Source: Granulicella sp. L60
GTDB lineage: Bacteria > Acidobacteriota > Terriglobia > Terriglobales > Acidobacteriaceae
Reading direction: 5' to 3'
DNA: 64,000 bases
Assembly (NCBI RefSeq): GCF_009765825.1
Contig: NZ_LMUR01000022.1
Coordinates: forward strand, 319,338 to 383,337
Part shown: positions 45,695 to 54,572 of the stretch, one piece after another
Numbering within the stretch: position 1 is the stretch's first letter
Layout: the number at the start of each line of letters is the position of its first letter
Program-made: the position numbers and the translations under genes
The notes under the pieces: model-generated
Seen by the model: the letters and a program-made list of their open reading frames with translations, nothing else
Databases searched by the model: none
What the model was told of the DNA's origin: nothing

Positions 45695-48130
45695 GTGTTT
45701 GTGACCAAGAAGATATCGGTGGCTGCTGGGATGATGTTGGGGTGCTGTCTGCCTGTGGTTTTGACGGTGGGTGCGATGGCCCAGGGGAAGCAGCTTACGA
45801 CTGAGGACTATGCGCGGGCGGAGAAGTTCATGGCGTACAACGTCAATCCGCTGGTGTACCACGGGGTGGCGCGACCGATGTGGATGGCGGATGGGCGGTT
45901 CTGGTACAGAGATTTTGGTCCGGATGGTTTGACGTTCATGGTGGTCGATCCCGCGAAGGGGACGAAGACGCCTGCGTTCGACCATGTAAAGCTCGCGAAT
46001 GCTTTGACGGCGGCGGTGAACGGCAAAGTAAAGGTTCCTCCACAACATATGACGACGCTCACAGAGATGACTTTTTCTGACGGCGATAAGACGGTTGTGG
46101 TGGGGAATGGGTCGAGGAAGTTTCGTTGTGACCTGAGTGGTGCTGGCGTTTGTACGGAGGTTGTGGTGCCGGGGGCGAAGTCAACGGATGGAGATGATGC
46201 GGCGAGCGCGCGGAGCCACGGAGATGTTTCGCCGGATAAGAAGAAGGCTGCGTTTATTCGCGACTACAACCTGTGGGTTCGCGATCTGACGACAGGTGCG
46301 GAGACGCAGTTGACTACGGACGGCGTGAAGGACTTTGGCTATGCGACCGATAACGCGGGCTGGCAGATGAGCGATAACGCGATCCTGGTGTGGTCGCCGG
46401 ATGGAAAAAAGATTGCGACGTTTCAGCAGGATCAGCGCAAGACGGGCGAGATGTATATGGTGCCGGTGACGAATGGGCATCCGGAGCTGAAGGCGTGGAA
46501 GTATCCGTTGGTGGGCGACAAAGATGTGACGATGATCGAGAGGGTGATTATCGATGTGGATGGGGCGAAGGTGATTCGCCTGCAGACGCCGCCGGATCAG
46601 CACCGGTCTACACTTTGCGATGATGTCAGCTGCCGTGGGGGCAGCGGGTGGGATGACGTGCAGTGGAGCGAGGATGGCAAGCACCTGGCGTTCGTTTCGA
46701 CCTCGCGTGATCACAAGCAGGAGTGGATGCGGATCGCGGATGCTTCGACGGGTGAGGTGCACGATGTGATGGGCGAGACGACGGCGAAGTTCTTCGAGAG
46801 CGGCAACGGCAAGGTGAACTGGAAGTATCTGTCGAAGACGAACGAGCTGCTGTGGTTCAGCGAACGGGACGGTTGGGGGCAGATGTATCTGTATGACCTG
46901 ACCACGGGTAAGTTGAAGAACCAGATTACGCAGGGCGAGGGTAATGTCACGCAGGTGCTGCATGTGGATGAGAAGGCGCGGAAGATCTATTTCCTTGGCG
47001 TGGGCAAGGAGCAGGGACGCGATCCTTATTTTTCGTACTACTACAGCGTGAAGTTCGATGGGAAGGATTTGAAGCTGTTGACGCCTGAGAACGCGGACCA
47101 TGCGGTGACGCCTTCGGCGGATGGGCGCTACTTTGTGGATGTGTATTCGACGGTGACGGAGCCGTCGACGGCGGTGGTGCGGGATAGCAGCGGCAAGGTT
47201 GTGGTGGATGTGGCGAAGCAGGATATTACGAAGCTGGTGGCGGCGGGTTGGACTCCTCCGGTGCCGATTACGGTGAAGGCGCGGGATGGGAAGACGGATC
47301 TGTATGGCTTTCTGTTCAAGCCGACAAATCTGGATGCGTCGAAGAAATATCCGATTGTGAACCATGTGTATCCGGGGCCGCAGACGGGCTCGTGCGGTGG
47401 ACGTGGGTTCGCTGCGGCGCATGGAGATATGCAGTCGCTGGCGGAGCTTGGTTTTGTTGTGGTGTGCATCGATGGGATGGGAACTCCGTTTCGTTCGAAG
47501 GCATTTCATGAGTTTTACTTTGGCGATCTCGGCGACAACACGATTCCAGATCAGGTGGCGAGTATGAAGGAGCTGGCGGCGAAGTATCCATGGATCGATC
47601 TGGATGCGGCGGGGATGTATGGTCACTCGGGCGGCGGAAACGCGACGGCTGCGGCGATGTTCCACTATCCGGAGTTCTTCAAGGTGGGGATTGCGGAGAG
47701 CGGCAATCACGACCAGAGGGACTACGAGGATGACTGGGCGGAGAAGTGGAATGGGCTGTTGGTGAAGAATGCTGACGGCACGACGAACTACGACAGTCAG
47801 GCGAACCAGTATGTGGCGAAGAATCTAAAGGGCCACCTGTTGCTGGCGCATGGGTCGATGGATAACAATGTGCCGCTGAATAACACGTTGCTGGTTGTGG
47901 ACGCGTTGATCAAGGCGAACAAGGACTTTGACCTGTTGATTATTCCGAACGTCGCGCATGGCTATGGCGAGGCGACGCAGTATATGACGCGGCGGCGGTG
48001 GGATTATTTTGTACGTTATCTGGCGGGGAATACGCCGCCGCATGAGTATGAGATGAAGTCTTATGCTGCGGCGATGGCGGCTATGCGGAGTGGGCCGTCT
48101 GATGCGGATGAGACAGTGGACGTGCAGTAG
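45695..48130 (+). CDS. Secreted prolyl oligopeptidase-family (S9) peptidase, DPP4-like
   Basis: An 811-residue exported serine peptidase. Start GTG 45695 has GGAGG 7 nt upstream and gives a signal peptide (VTKKISVAAGMMLGCC... AMAQ). The N-terminal half is a beta-propeller (repeats such as NLWVRDLTTGAETQLTTDG, WSPDGKKIATFQQD). The alpha/beta-hydrolase domain carries the nucleophile in YGHSGGG, the Asp in HGSMDNNVP and the His in NVAHGYGE. It likely releases X-Pro dipeptides in the periplasm. The frame is open upstream to 45587 without signal-like sequence. A strong terminator follows. Confidence 0.94.
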   Translation: MFVTKKISVAAGMMLGCCLPVVLTVGAMAQGKQLTTEDYARAEKFMAYNVNPLVYHGVARPMWMADGRFWYRDFGPDGLTFMVVDPAKGTKTPAFDHVKLANALTAAVNGKVKVPPQHMTTLTEMTFSDGDKTVVVGNGSRKFRCDLSGAGVCTEVVVPGAKSTDGDDAASARSHGDVSPDKKKAAFIRDYNLWVRDLTTGAETQLTTDGVKDFGYATDNAGWQMSDNAILVWSPDGKKIATFQQDQRKTGEMYMVPVTNGHPELKAWKYPLVGDKDVTMIERVIIDVDGAKVIRLQTPPDQHRSTLCDDVSCRGGSGWDDVQWSEDGKHLAFVSTSRDHKQEWMRIADASTGEVHDVMGETTAKFFESGNGKVNWKYLSKTNELLWFSERDGWGQMYLYDLTTGKLKNQITQGEGNVTQVLHVDEKARKIYFLGVGKEQGRDPYFSYYYSVKFDGKDLKLLTPENADHAVTPSADGRYFVDVYSTVTEPSTAVVRDSSGKVVVDVAKQDITKLVAAGWTPPVPITVKARDGKTDLYGFLFKPTNLDASKKYPIVNHVYPGPQTGSCGGRGFAAAHGDMQSLAELGFVVVCIDGMGTPFRSKAFHEFYFGDLGDNTIPDQVASMKELAAKYPWIDLDAAGMYGHSGGGNATAAAMFHYPEFFKVGIAESGNHDQRDYEDDWAEKWNGLLVKNADGTTNYDSQANQYVAKNLKGHLLLAHGSMDNNVPLNNTLLVVDALIKANKDFDLLIIPNVAHGYGEATQYMTRRRWDYFVRYLAGNTPPHEYEMKSYAAAMAAMRSGPSDADETVDVQ

Positions 48131-48143
48131 ACAAAGGTGGATG

Positions 48144-48186
48144 GGCCGTCTGATGCGAGAGATTGCATCAGGCGGCCTTTTCTTTT
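48144..48186 (+). terminator. Rho-independent terminator after the S9 peptidase
   Basis: GGCCGTCTGATGC and GCATCAGGCGGCC form a 13-bp stem with one G-T wobble around an 8-nt loop, followed by TTTTCTTTT. Confidence 0.93.
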
Positions 48187-48200
48187 GCGGCAGGCTTTTG

Positions 48201-48821
48201 CTAGTTGCCTGAGGTCGATGGGGCTGTGACCTGCCAGCCGTTGCTGGTGTTGGTGAGGGTTGCACGGCCTGTCTGCGGACCGCTGAGGTCGGCGTGAAGC
48301 TGTGGATAGGCGTTTTGAGTTTCGGCTGCGGTGGCCCAGGTGGGAGCGTCGGTGAAGGTGTAGTGATAGGCGACTTGCGTGGTTGCACCTGGATCGCTGG
48401 TGGTGGGGGTGCTGCTGTCGATGCCGGAGACCTTGCGGTGGCCGTAGCAGAAGTTGCCGAAGCCGGGCTGGTTCACATCGGCGGTCCAGGCGGAGCGGCC
48501 TTTGTCGGAGAGGTCGTAGTTGTTCACTTGTTTGCTGGCGATGATCATGACTTTCTTTTCGCCGGTGGTGCGGACGAGAAGGCCCTGGTCTACGAGCGCA
48601 TCGTAGCCTGAGGTCTTGCTTGTATCCGAGGTGTTGGCCTGGACGGGGAACTTTGTGGAGTCGGACCAGAGGCAGGCGGGATGTGCGCTGTAGTAGGTGT
48701 CGATCGCGCTGGTGAAGTTGATGGTGTTGTCTGCTTTTTTGCTGCAGCCGAATGTGAGTAGAGTGATGGCGCCACAGATGGCAGCGGAGCGGAGGGTGGT
48801 GCGGACAGCATGGGGGTTCAT
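48201..48821 (-). CDS. Hypothetical lipoprotein
   Basis: A 206-residue predicted lipoprotein: basic start, hydrophobic core and lipobox LTFGC with Cys about residue 26. The mature protein begins SKKADNTINFTSAIDTYYS and contains Cys pairs (HPACLWS, NFCYGHR) that may form a disulfide. No family is recognised; an Asp/Thr/Ser-rich middle and Gly/Asn-rich end suggest a surface role. GGAGA precedes ATG 48821. It is convergent with the S9 peptidase gene across a shared terminator. Confidence 0.75.
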   Translation of the reverse strand: MNPHAVRTTLRSAAICGAITLLTFGCSKKADNTINFTSAIDTYYSAHPACLWSDSTKFPVQANTSDTSKTSGYDALVDQGLLVRTTGEKKVMIIASKQVNNYDLSDKGRSAWTADVNQPGFGNFCYGHRKVSGIDSSTPTTSDPGATTQVAYHYTFTDAPTWATAAETQNAYPQLHADLSGPQTGRATLTNTSNGWQVTAPSTSGN

Positions 48822-48927
48822 TGGAGATTCTCCTCTTCTTATCTTTCTTGTCTTCTTCCACTGACGTGGGATGCAGAAGAGAGCGGGAACGTCTTATACG
48901 GAAATGGTTGCCTGTTGAGTGGGTATT

Positions 48928-49542
48928 TTAGAGCCAGCCTTTGGTGCGTGCGATGCGTGCGGCGTCGATGCGGTTAGAGGCGCCGAGCTTGGCGATGGCT
49001 TCGGAGAGGTAGTTGCGGACGGTGCCTTCGGAGAGATGGAGTTCGGTGGCGATCTCGGTGCTGCTGCGGCCGTCGCCGGCGCGCTGCAGGATCTGTCGCT
49101 CGCGTTCGGTGAGAGGATCGAGCTCGGCGTTCCAGGCTTCGGCGGCGAGTGCGGGATCGATGACACGCAGGCCGCGATGGACGCGTCGGACTGACTCCGC
49201 GAGCTCGGCTGCGGGACGATCTTTGAGGAGATAGCCGCGTGCTCCAGCATCGAGTGCGCGGCGGAGGTAGCCGGAGCGGGCGAAGGTGGTGAGGATGATG
49301 GTGCGGACGGCAGGATGGCTGGTGCGCAGATTGGCGGCGAGCTCAAGGCCGGTCATGAGGGGCATCTCGATGTCGGTGACGAGGACGTCGGGGGTGAGAC
49401 GGCCTACGGCGCTGAGGGCTTCGCGGCCGTTGGCGGCGTTGAAGATGACGGAGATGTCGGGCTCGAGTTCGAGGAGGGCTGAGAGGGCGCCGAGGACCAT
49501 GGCCTGGTCTTCTGCGAGGACGACGCGGATGGGTGCGGTCAT
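48928..49542 (-). CDS. Response regulator, NarL/LuxR family
   Basis: A 204-residue two-component regulator from ATG 49542. The receiver domain has the acidic pair in LAEDQAMVLG, phospho-accepting Asp in LVTDIEMPLMTG, and LTTFARSGY and LLKDRP marking the Thr and Lys. The LuxR-type HTH is TERERQILQRAGDGRSSTEI and EGTVRNYLSEAIAKLG. ATG 49542 overlaps the kinase stop codon as ATGA; ATG 49554 is an alternative. With the kinase it forms a DesK/DesR-type pair. It probably activates the ABC exporter in the same operon. Confidence 0.94.
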   Translation of the reverse strand: MTAPIRVVLAEDQAMVLGALSALLELEPDISVIFNAANGREALSAVGRLTPDVLVTDIEMPLMTGLELAANLRTSHPAVRTIILTTFARSGYLRRALDAGARGYLLKDRPAAELAESVRRVHRGLRVIDPALAAEAWNAELDPLTERERQILQRAGDGRSSTEIATELHLSEGTVRNYLSEAIAKLGASNRIDAARIARTKGWL

Positions 49543-50708
49543 AGGGTCACGCATCGCTGGTCTTTGTTGCGCAGGTCGGTGTTGCGCTGGCCGTCGTTGC
49601 TTTGAGCGGCGTGAGGAAGCTCGATGTGGAGGGTGACGCCGGGATCGTTGGTGATGGAGAGCCGTCCGCCGAGGGACTGGATGCGTTCGCGCATGCCGCG
49701 GAGACCGTTGCCCTCGTGAAGTACGGAGTGGATGCCGTCGTCGGAGATGACGAGGAGATGGTGGCCGTCGGTGGCGGCGGTGAAGCTGATGCGGCAGTGG
49801 GTGGCCTTGGCGTGACGAACGATGTTGGTGACGGCTTCGCGGACGGCGAGACAGACGACGGTCTCTTCGGCGGCGGTGAATTTGGGGAGCGTGGACTCGC
49901 AGGCGAGGGTGACGCCGGCGGTTTGAAGGGTGGTGCGGGCTCGCTCCATCTCGGCGGGAAGACCCTTGGAGCGATAGCCTCCGATGGCTTCGCGTACCTC
50001 GCTGAGGGCTGTGCGGGCGGTTCGTTCGACGTCGGCTATCTCCTGGGTGGCGCGCTGCGGGTCGCGTTCGATAAGACGTCCGGCTAGCTCGGCTTTGAGG
50101 ACGATGACGGAGAGGGTGTGGCCGAGGACATCGTGCAGATCGCGGGCGATACGCTCACGTTCGGCCACGGCGGCGAGTTGTTCGATCTCGTCCTGTGCTT
50201 TGAGAAGTCTGGCGTTGGAGCGTCGCTGTTCGGCGAAGAGGATGTTGCTGCCACCGATGATGAAGAGGAGGAGGATTGCGATGAAGACGTTCGGCCAGCC
50301 GATGTCGAGGAAGTGACCGCGTGCGTGGAAGAAAAAGCCTTCTGCGACGATTGCGATCGATTCAACGACGAACAGGGCTAGAACATGACGTTTGGATTGG
50401 ATGGTGAAGGGAAGGAACGCGGCGGCGTAGATGAAGAAGGTAGAGCCGCCGCCGTTCCATGGGAAGGTGATGAGGCCGAGGAGGAAGGTGAAGGCGATCA
50501 TCCAATAGCGGGTGGGATGGCCTTCGTCCGTGGCGCGGATGTACGAGGCGAAGACACCGAGGAAGGTGATGAAGACGGCGAGGGTGCAGAGCCATAGGCG
50601 CCAGCTGGGTTCGAGGATGGGGTCGATGAAGAGGAAGCCAGTGTAGCCTAGCCAGAGCCAGGCCCACTTCTGTTCGCGCTTCCTCGGGTTGATCTCAACT
50701 TCATTCAT
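49539..50708 (-). CDS. Sensor histidine kinase, DesK-like (HisKA_3)
   Basis: A 389-residue membrane kinase. Residues ~15-165 form five to six transmembrane helices with little periplasmic sequence, as in membrane-state sensors. The HisKA_3 box is RERIARDLHDVLGHTLSVIV with the phospho-acceptor His, and the ATPase domain shows AVREAVTNIVRHAKATHC (N box) and GNGLRGMRERIQSLGG (G box). It is translationally coupled to the response regulator by a 4-nt ATGA overlap. The same operon carries an ABC exporter. A link to membrane fluidity or to antibiotic stress is inferred from relatives, not shown here. Confidence 0.94.
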   Translation of the reverse strand: MNEVEINPRKREQKWAWLWLGYTGFLFIDPILEPSWRLWLCTLAVFITFLGVFASYIRATDEGHPTRYWMIAFTFLLGLITFPWNGGGSTFFIYAAAFLPFTIQSKRHVLALFVVESIAIVAEGFFFHARGHFLDIGWPNVFIAILLLFIIGGSNILFAEQRRSNARLLKAQDEIEQLAAVAERERIARDLHDVLGHTLSVIVLKAELAGRLIERDPQRATQEIADVERTARTALSEVREAIGGYRSKGLPAEMERARTTLQTAGVTLACESTLPKFTAAEETVVCLAVREAVTNIVRHAKATHCRISFTAATDGHHLLVISDDGIHSVLHEGNGLRGMRERIQSLGGRLSITNDPGVTLHIELPHAAQSNDGQRNTDLRNKDQRCVTL

Positions 50709-50753
50709 AGATTGTTCCAGTGCAGTTTACGCCGTTGCGAGTTTTGCTCGTAG

Positions 50754-51548
50754 TTATGCGTTCTGCTCTTTGCGGTGAAAGACCAGCCAGCTGAGGCCGA
50801 GCATGACCAGGGCGAAGCCGATGAGGGCGTTCCAGTGAGTGACGAGGGAGATGGAGTCGTTGTAGTGGAAGATGCTGAGCATGAGTTGTGCGAGGTGATA
50901 GGTGGGAAGCGCAGGGGCGATATGCTGCAGCCAGTGGGGCATGAAGCGGAGCGGCACCCAGAGTCCGCTGAGGAAGGACATGGGGAGGTAGATGAGGTTG
51001 ATGATGCCGGGTGCGGCGTTGGCGGGCACGAGCAGCGCGATGAACAGGCCCATGCTGGCGAAGCAGACGGAGCCTACTGCGGTCATGCCGTACATGCGGA
51101 TGAGCTCTGAGGCAGAGAGGTGGACTCCGCCGAAGGATGTTCCGATGATGGTGAGAATGGTGACGATGATGAGGCCGAAGGCTATGGCGGAGGCGCACTT
51201 TGCGAAGAGGTAGGCGGAGACGGGCATCGGGCTCGCGCGTTTGAGTTCGAGCCAGCCGGCGGCGATGTCGGAGGACAGACCGACGCCGATGCCGAAGAGC
51301 GCCGCGCCGATGAGGCCGAAGCAGGCGTAGCCGCCGAGCATGTACTTGGCGATGTGGACGTTGCCCTCGTAGGTGTTGCGATTGGCGATGCCGAAGAGGA
51401 CGTAAAACATGACGGGAAAACCAATGGTGGCCAGGGAGAAGGAGCGCGTGCGTATGAGTTTGAGGAACTCGTACTTCGTCTCTTTGCGGAAGATGCGAGA
51501 GGTGTGGGCGGAGGTTGGGGCGGCGTGGGTGATGGCGGCGGTGGACAT
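50754..51548 (-). CDS. ABC-2 type transporter permease
   Basis: A 264-residue permease with six predicted transmembrane segments (about 35-55, 68-88, 105-130, 140-165, 175-195, 230-252) and the ABC-2 membrane domain pattern. Its partner is the ATPase gene at 51583-52527 upstream in the same operon, 34 nt away. GGAGA lies 5 nt before the ATG. Such exporters remove hydrophobic or lipid-like drugs, e.g. linearmycin or daunorubicin relatives; the actual substrate is unknown. Only one permease is present, so it must work as a homodimer. Confidence 0.92.
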   Translation of the reverse strand: MSTAAITHAAPTSAHTSRIFRKETKYEFLKLIRTRSFSLATIGFPVMFYVLFGIANRNTYEGNVHIAKYMLGGYACFGLIGAALFGIGVGLSSDIAAGWLELKRASPMPVSAYLFAKCASAIAFGLIIVTILTIIGTSFGGVHLSASELIRMYGMTAVGSVCFASMGLFIALLVPANAAPGIINLIYLPMSFLSGLWVPLRFMPHWLQHIAPALPTYHLAQLMLSIFHYNDSISLVTHWNALIGFALVMLGLSWLVFHRKEQNA

Positions 51549-51582
51549 GGGATTCTCCGTGGTGCGGTGTTTGGCGTGCGGA

Positions 51583-52527
51583 TTAGTTTTTGGTCAGGGC
51601 GAGGAAGGCGTCTTCGAGGGCTGGGCTTGCGACTTCGAGACCGCTGAGTGTGGAGTCGCTGCGTAGCATCTCGCGCAGGACGGACTCTGCTTCGGGAGAG
51701 GTGACGTTTGCGATGCCGTCGCGAATGCCGACGTTGGTGACGCCTGGAAGGGCTTGCAGGAATTCTTTGGAGAGCGTGGTCTTGCAGCGAATGGTGCGAC
51801 CGCCGCTGCTTCGTTTGATCTCGGCCGGGGTGCCTTCGCTGATGACGCGGCCTTTGTTGATGACGATGATGCGGCTGGCGAGGGCGTCGGCCTCTTCGAG
51901 ATAGTGGGTGGTGAGGAGGATGGTCTTTCCTTGCGCGGATAGTGAGCGGATATGCTGCCAGAGGGCGCGGCGGGCTTCGATGTCCATGCCGACGGTGGGT
52001 TCGTCGAGGAAGATGAGGTCTGGGTTGCCGCAGAGGGCGAGAGCGAAGAGGACGCGCTGTTTCTGGCCTCCGCTGAGCTGGCCGAATTGGCGATCTTCGA
52101 TGCCTTCGAGCTGGGCGACGCGGAGAACTTCAGCGAGTGGCAGGGGATTGGGATAGTAGCTGCTGAAGAGATCGATGTGTTCGCGGACGCGGATGGCCTC
52201 CGTGATGCGGGCGACCTGCAGCATGGCGCCTACACGGGTGCGAGTGGTGGCTTCGCGTGGATCGCTGCCGAAGACGCGGGCGGTGCCGGAGGTGGGGGCG
52301 ATGAGGCCGAGGAGGAGTTTGACGGCAGTGGATTTGCCTGCGCCGTTAGGGCCGAGGAGGGCGACGACTTCTCCGGGATGGAGGGCTAGGCTGAGGCCGT
52401 CGAGTGCGACGGTGCCGCCGTAGCGACGAGTGACTTTGGAGAGTGAGGCCACGGGTTGTTTGGGCGCGAAGTGGGGGGTGTTCGCTTGGGGTCTTTCCGT
52501 CTCGTAGGCGATGGCGGCTAGCGGCAT
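51583..52527 (-). CDS. ABC transporter ATP-binding protein (drug/lipid export type)
   Basis: A 314-residue ATPase. Walker A LLGPNGAGKSTAV, the signature LSGGQKQRV, Walker B LIFLDEPTVGMD, and a switch His in TTHYLEEADAL are all intact. The C-terminal ~85 residues resemble the DrrA/CcmA-type regulatory extension. AGGAG lies 5 nt before ATG 52527. It is the first gene of a four-gene operon: ATPase, permease, DesK-like kinase, response regulator. This order suggests that the kinase responds to the molecules the pump removes. Confidence 0.95.
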   Translation of the reverse strand: MPLAAIAYETERPQANTPHFAPKQPVASLSKVTRRYGGTVALDGLSLALHPGEVVALLGPNGAGKSTAVKLLLGLIAPTSGTARVFGSDPREATTRTRVGAMLQVARITEAIRVREHIDLFSSYYPNPLPLAEVLRVAQLEGIEDRQFGQLSGGQKQRVLFALALCGNPDLIFLDEPTVGMDIEARRALWQHIRSLSAQGKTILLTTHYLEEADALASRIIVINKGRVISEGTPAEIKRSSGGRTIRCKTTLSKEFLQALPGVTNVGIRDGIANVTSPEAESVLREMLRSDSTLSGLEVASPALEDAFLALTKN

Positions 52528-52680
52528 GGCGTCTCCTGTCTGGTTCTAAGAGAGAGCATGAGCTTGTTCGGCGACGGGAGTTAGTGGCGGGAGTCAGGAA
52601 TCGGATGTGACAGTTGTCATGCAGAGGTAACTATGGAAGAGACATGGTGAGGGAATGTTCAGCGTGCGGGGATTGACGTT

Positions 52681-52686
52681 TATAGT
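52681..52686 (+). promoter_or_regulatory. Candidate -10 box of the RDD gene
   Basis: TATAGT ends 7 nt before ATG 52694; TTCAGC 17 nt upstream is a weak -35. No Shine-Dalgarno is visible. Confidence 0.5.
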
Positions 52687-52693
52687 GTCTGTC

Positions 52694-53188
52694 ATGAGCG
52701 AAAAAGAGAGCAGACCCAGAAGGCGATTTCATGCCCATGAGACAGCGCGTGTCGATAGCCTGGATCATCGGTTGTTAGCTGCGTTCTGGCAGAGGGCGGT
52801 GGCGTTTGCCGTGGATTTATTGATTTCGGTTTTGCTCTTTTCCCCTGTGGAGTACGTGTGGCAGCGCTACGTGGAACATAACGAAAAGATATTGATCGCG
52901 CTGGACTTTCATGAGTGGCGCAGTCTTTTGGTGATCGTGCTGTACTTCGGGCTGTGTACCTTTTTCTGGAACGGCAAGACGGTGGGAAAATGGGTCGCTC
53001 GGATTCGCGTGGTGAGCTTGACGCACGAGCGGGTTTCGCTTTGGCAGGCGCTGGAGCGGGCGCTGGGGTATGGGGCTTCGGCGCTTGAGGTGGGATTTGG
53101 ATTTTTGCAGTTTTTTATCAACCGGAATCGTCAGTGCGTGCATGACAGGATCGCGGAGACGATTGTGGTGGATGAGAGAGCGGCGTAG
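52694..53188 (+). CDS. RDD family membrane protein
   Basis: A 164-residue membrane protein. The RDD domain shows AFWQRAVAFAVDLLIS (Arg and Asp of the family in the first helix) and FFWNGKTVGKWVARIRVVS (GKTVGK signature region), with two to three transmembrane helices at about 35-55, 72-95 and 130-150. RDD proteins of this size are largely uncharacterised; some relate to Na+/H+ transport. Start 52694 is supported by TATAGT 7 nt upstream; ATG 52655 is an alternative. It is convergent with a Y-family polymerase gene, 2 bp apart. Confidence 0.88.
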   Translation: MSEKESRPRRRFHAHETARVDSLDHRLLAAFWQRAVAFAVDLLISVLLFSPVEYVWQRYVEHNEKILIALDFHEWRSLLVIVLYFGLCTFFWNGKTVGKWVARIRVVSLTHERVSLWQALERALGYGASALEVGFGFLQFFINRNRQCVHDRIAETIVVDERAA

Positions 53189-53190
53189 CG

Positions 53191-54528
53191 CTACATGTAG
53201 TCGACGCCGTACTGGACGGGGATCTGGGTGAAGGCGATTCGAGTGGGAGCGGACTCGCGTGCGGGGAGCATGCCGGCGAAGTGCAGGGTGGTGTGGCCGT
53301 ACTTGAGATTGAGCTTGTCCATGGTGGTGGAGAGCTGGGCGCGGTTGTTGGGGTCGGCGAAGAGTTCGTCCTGATGCTCGCTTTCGGGGATGAGGTTGCG
53401 GAGGGTGACGCCGACGAAGAATGGCTTGTTGAACTCCGCCCCCTGGGGGCGCTGCGCCCAGAGAGCGCGGAGGACTTCGAGGAGGGTGAGGGTGTCCAGG
53501 CAGTCACGGAAACGGGCTTCCATGGCCCAGCCCGAGTTTTTGATGCCTGAGGTATGCCGCTTGACCTTGCTGTGCGCTGCCCGTGCCTCGGCCTGTTCTC
53601 GCGTGAGTTGATAGCGGATGGTGACGGCGAGGGAGCCGGTGTAGAAGTGCTCCATGCGGAGGCGCATGGCGGATTTGTGGAGGAGCTTGTGGGCAACGGC
53701 CCAGGAACCTTCTTGGGAACGGTGCTCGGGGGCGAGGACGTGGGAGTGGCCGAGAGATTTCTGGACTTCGGCCTGGGATACGTTGCTGCCGGTGGAGTCT
53801 TCGGTCTGGGCGCCGCGCAGCCAGTGATACATGCGATCGCCCCAGACGGAGTCGAAGAGGGTGCGCATGCCGGAGCGGTCGAGGGCAAGGAGCTGCTCCA
53901 TGGTGGTGATGCCTTTTTTGTTGAGACGGATCTCGGTGCGGGCGCCTACGCCGGGGAGGTCGCGAAGTTCAAGGTGGGCTATGGCTCGAGGGAGTTGCGA
54001 TGGTAAAAGGCCAATCAGCCCGTCGGGTTTCTGCATGTCGCTGGCGATCTTGGCGAGGTAGCGATTGGGCGCCATGCCGATGGAGCAGCGGAGGGCCACG
54101 CCGGCGTTTTTGTAGATGGACTGCTTGATGTCGAGGGCGATCTGACGGGCGCGCGGGGGCTCCTGCTCGCGGCCGATGAGCTGGCAGACCATCTCATCGA
54201 TAGATGGGGTGTGGGAGACAGGGCAGGCGAGTTCAACTGCTTCGGCGATGAGGTGGGAGTATTTTGCGTACTCGGTGTGATTGCCGGCGATGAGGATGAT
54301 GTCGGGACAGATCTCTTTGGCTTTCCCGACCTGCGTGCCGGTCTTGATGCCCAGGGCCTTGGCTTCGTAGCTGGCGGCGATGCACATGGTTGTGTCGGCC
54401 ATAGTGGGAACGACGGCCAGGGGCTTGCCGCGATACTCCTCGTGGAGCTGCTGCTCCACCGACGCGAAGAAAGAATTCAGGTCGATGTGCAGATAGTGGA
54501 AACGGTCGGGTTGGGGCGCGGTGGACAC
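53191..54528 (-). CDS. Y-family DNA polymerase (DinB-like), copy 1
   Basis: A 445-residue translesion polymerase from GTG 54528. Catalytic acidic residues are Asp16 in HIDLNSFFASVEQ and Asp111/Glu112 in PSIDEMVCQL; ASYEAKALGIKTG is the fingers region. The little-finger domain follows, and QDELF at 386-390 could bind the sliding clamp. The C-terminal MDKLNLKYGHTT is shared with the second copy at 61 kb. The two are clearly homologous but differ greatly, so this is not a recent duplication. The promoter carries an operator-like direct repeat, which suggests damage-inducible expression. Confidence 0.93.
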   Translation of the reverse strand: MSTAPQPDRFHYLHIDLNSFFASVEQQLHEEYRGKPLAVVPTMADTTMCIAASYEAKALGIKTGTQVGKAKEICPDIILIAGNHTEYAKYSHLIAEAVELACPVSHTPSIDEMVCQLIGREQEPPRARQIALDIKQSIYKNAGVALRCSIGMAPNRYLAKIASDMQKPDGLIGLLPSQLPRAIAHLELRDLPGVGARTEIRLNKKGITTMEQLLALDRSGMRTLFDSVWGDRMYHWLRGAQTEDSTGSNVSQAEVQKSLGHSHVLAPEHRSQEGSWAVAHKLLHKSAMRLRMEHFYTGSLAVTIRYQLTREQAEARAAHSKVKRHTSGIKNSGWAMEARFRDCLDTLTLLEVLRALWAQRPQGAEFNKPFFVGVTLRNLIPESEHQDELFADPNNRAQLSTTMDKLNLKYGHTTLHFAGMLPARESAPTRIAFTQIPVQYGVDYM

Positions 54529-54542
54529 GATGAATAAAGACG

Positions 54543-54572
54543 ATTATATATTCGCCTTTTATTTGCTTTGAA
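54543..54572 (-). promoter_or_regulatory. Promoter and operator-like repeat of Y-family polymerase 1
   Basis: On the minus strand: TTCAAA (-35), 18-nt spacer, TATAAT (-10), then 14 nt to GTG 54528. The spacer is filled by a direct repeat that on the plus strand reads TTCGCCTTTTATTTGC (54551-54566), 14 of 16 bases identical to the site in the promoter of the second polymerase. Confidence 0.7.
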
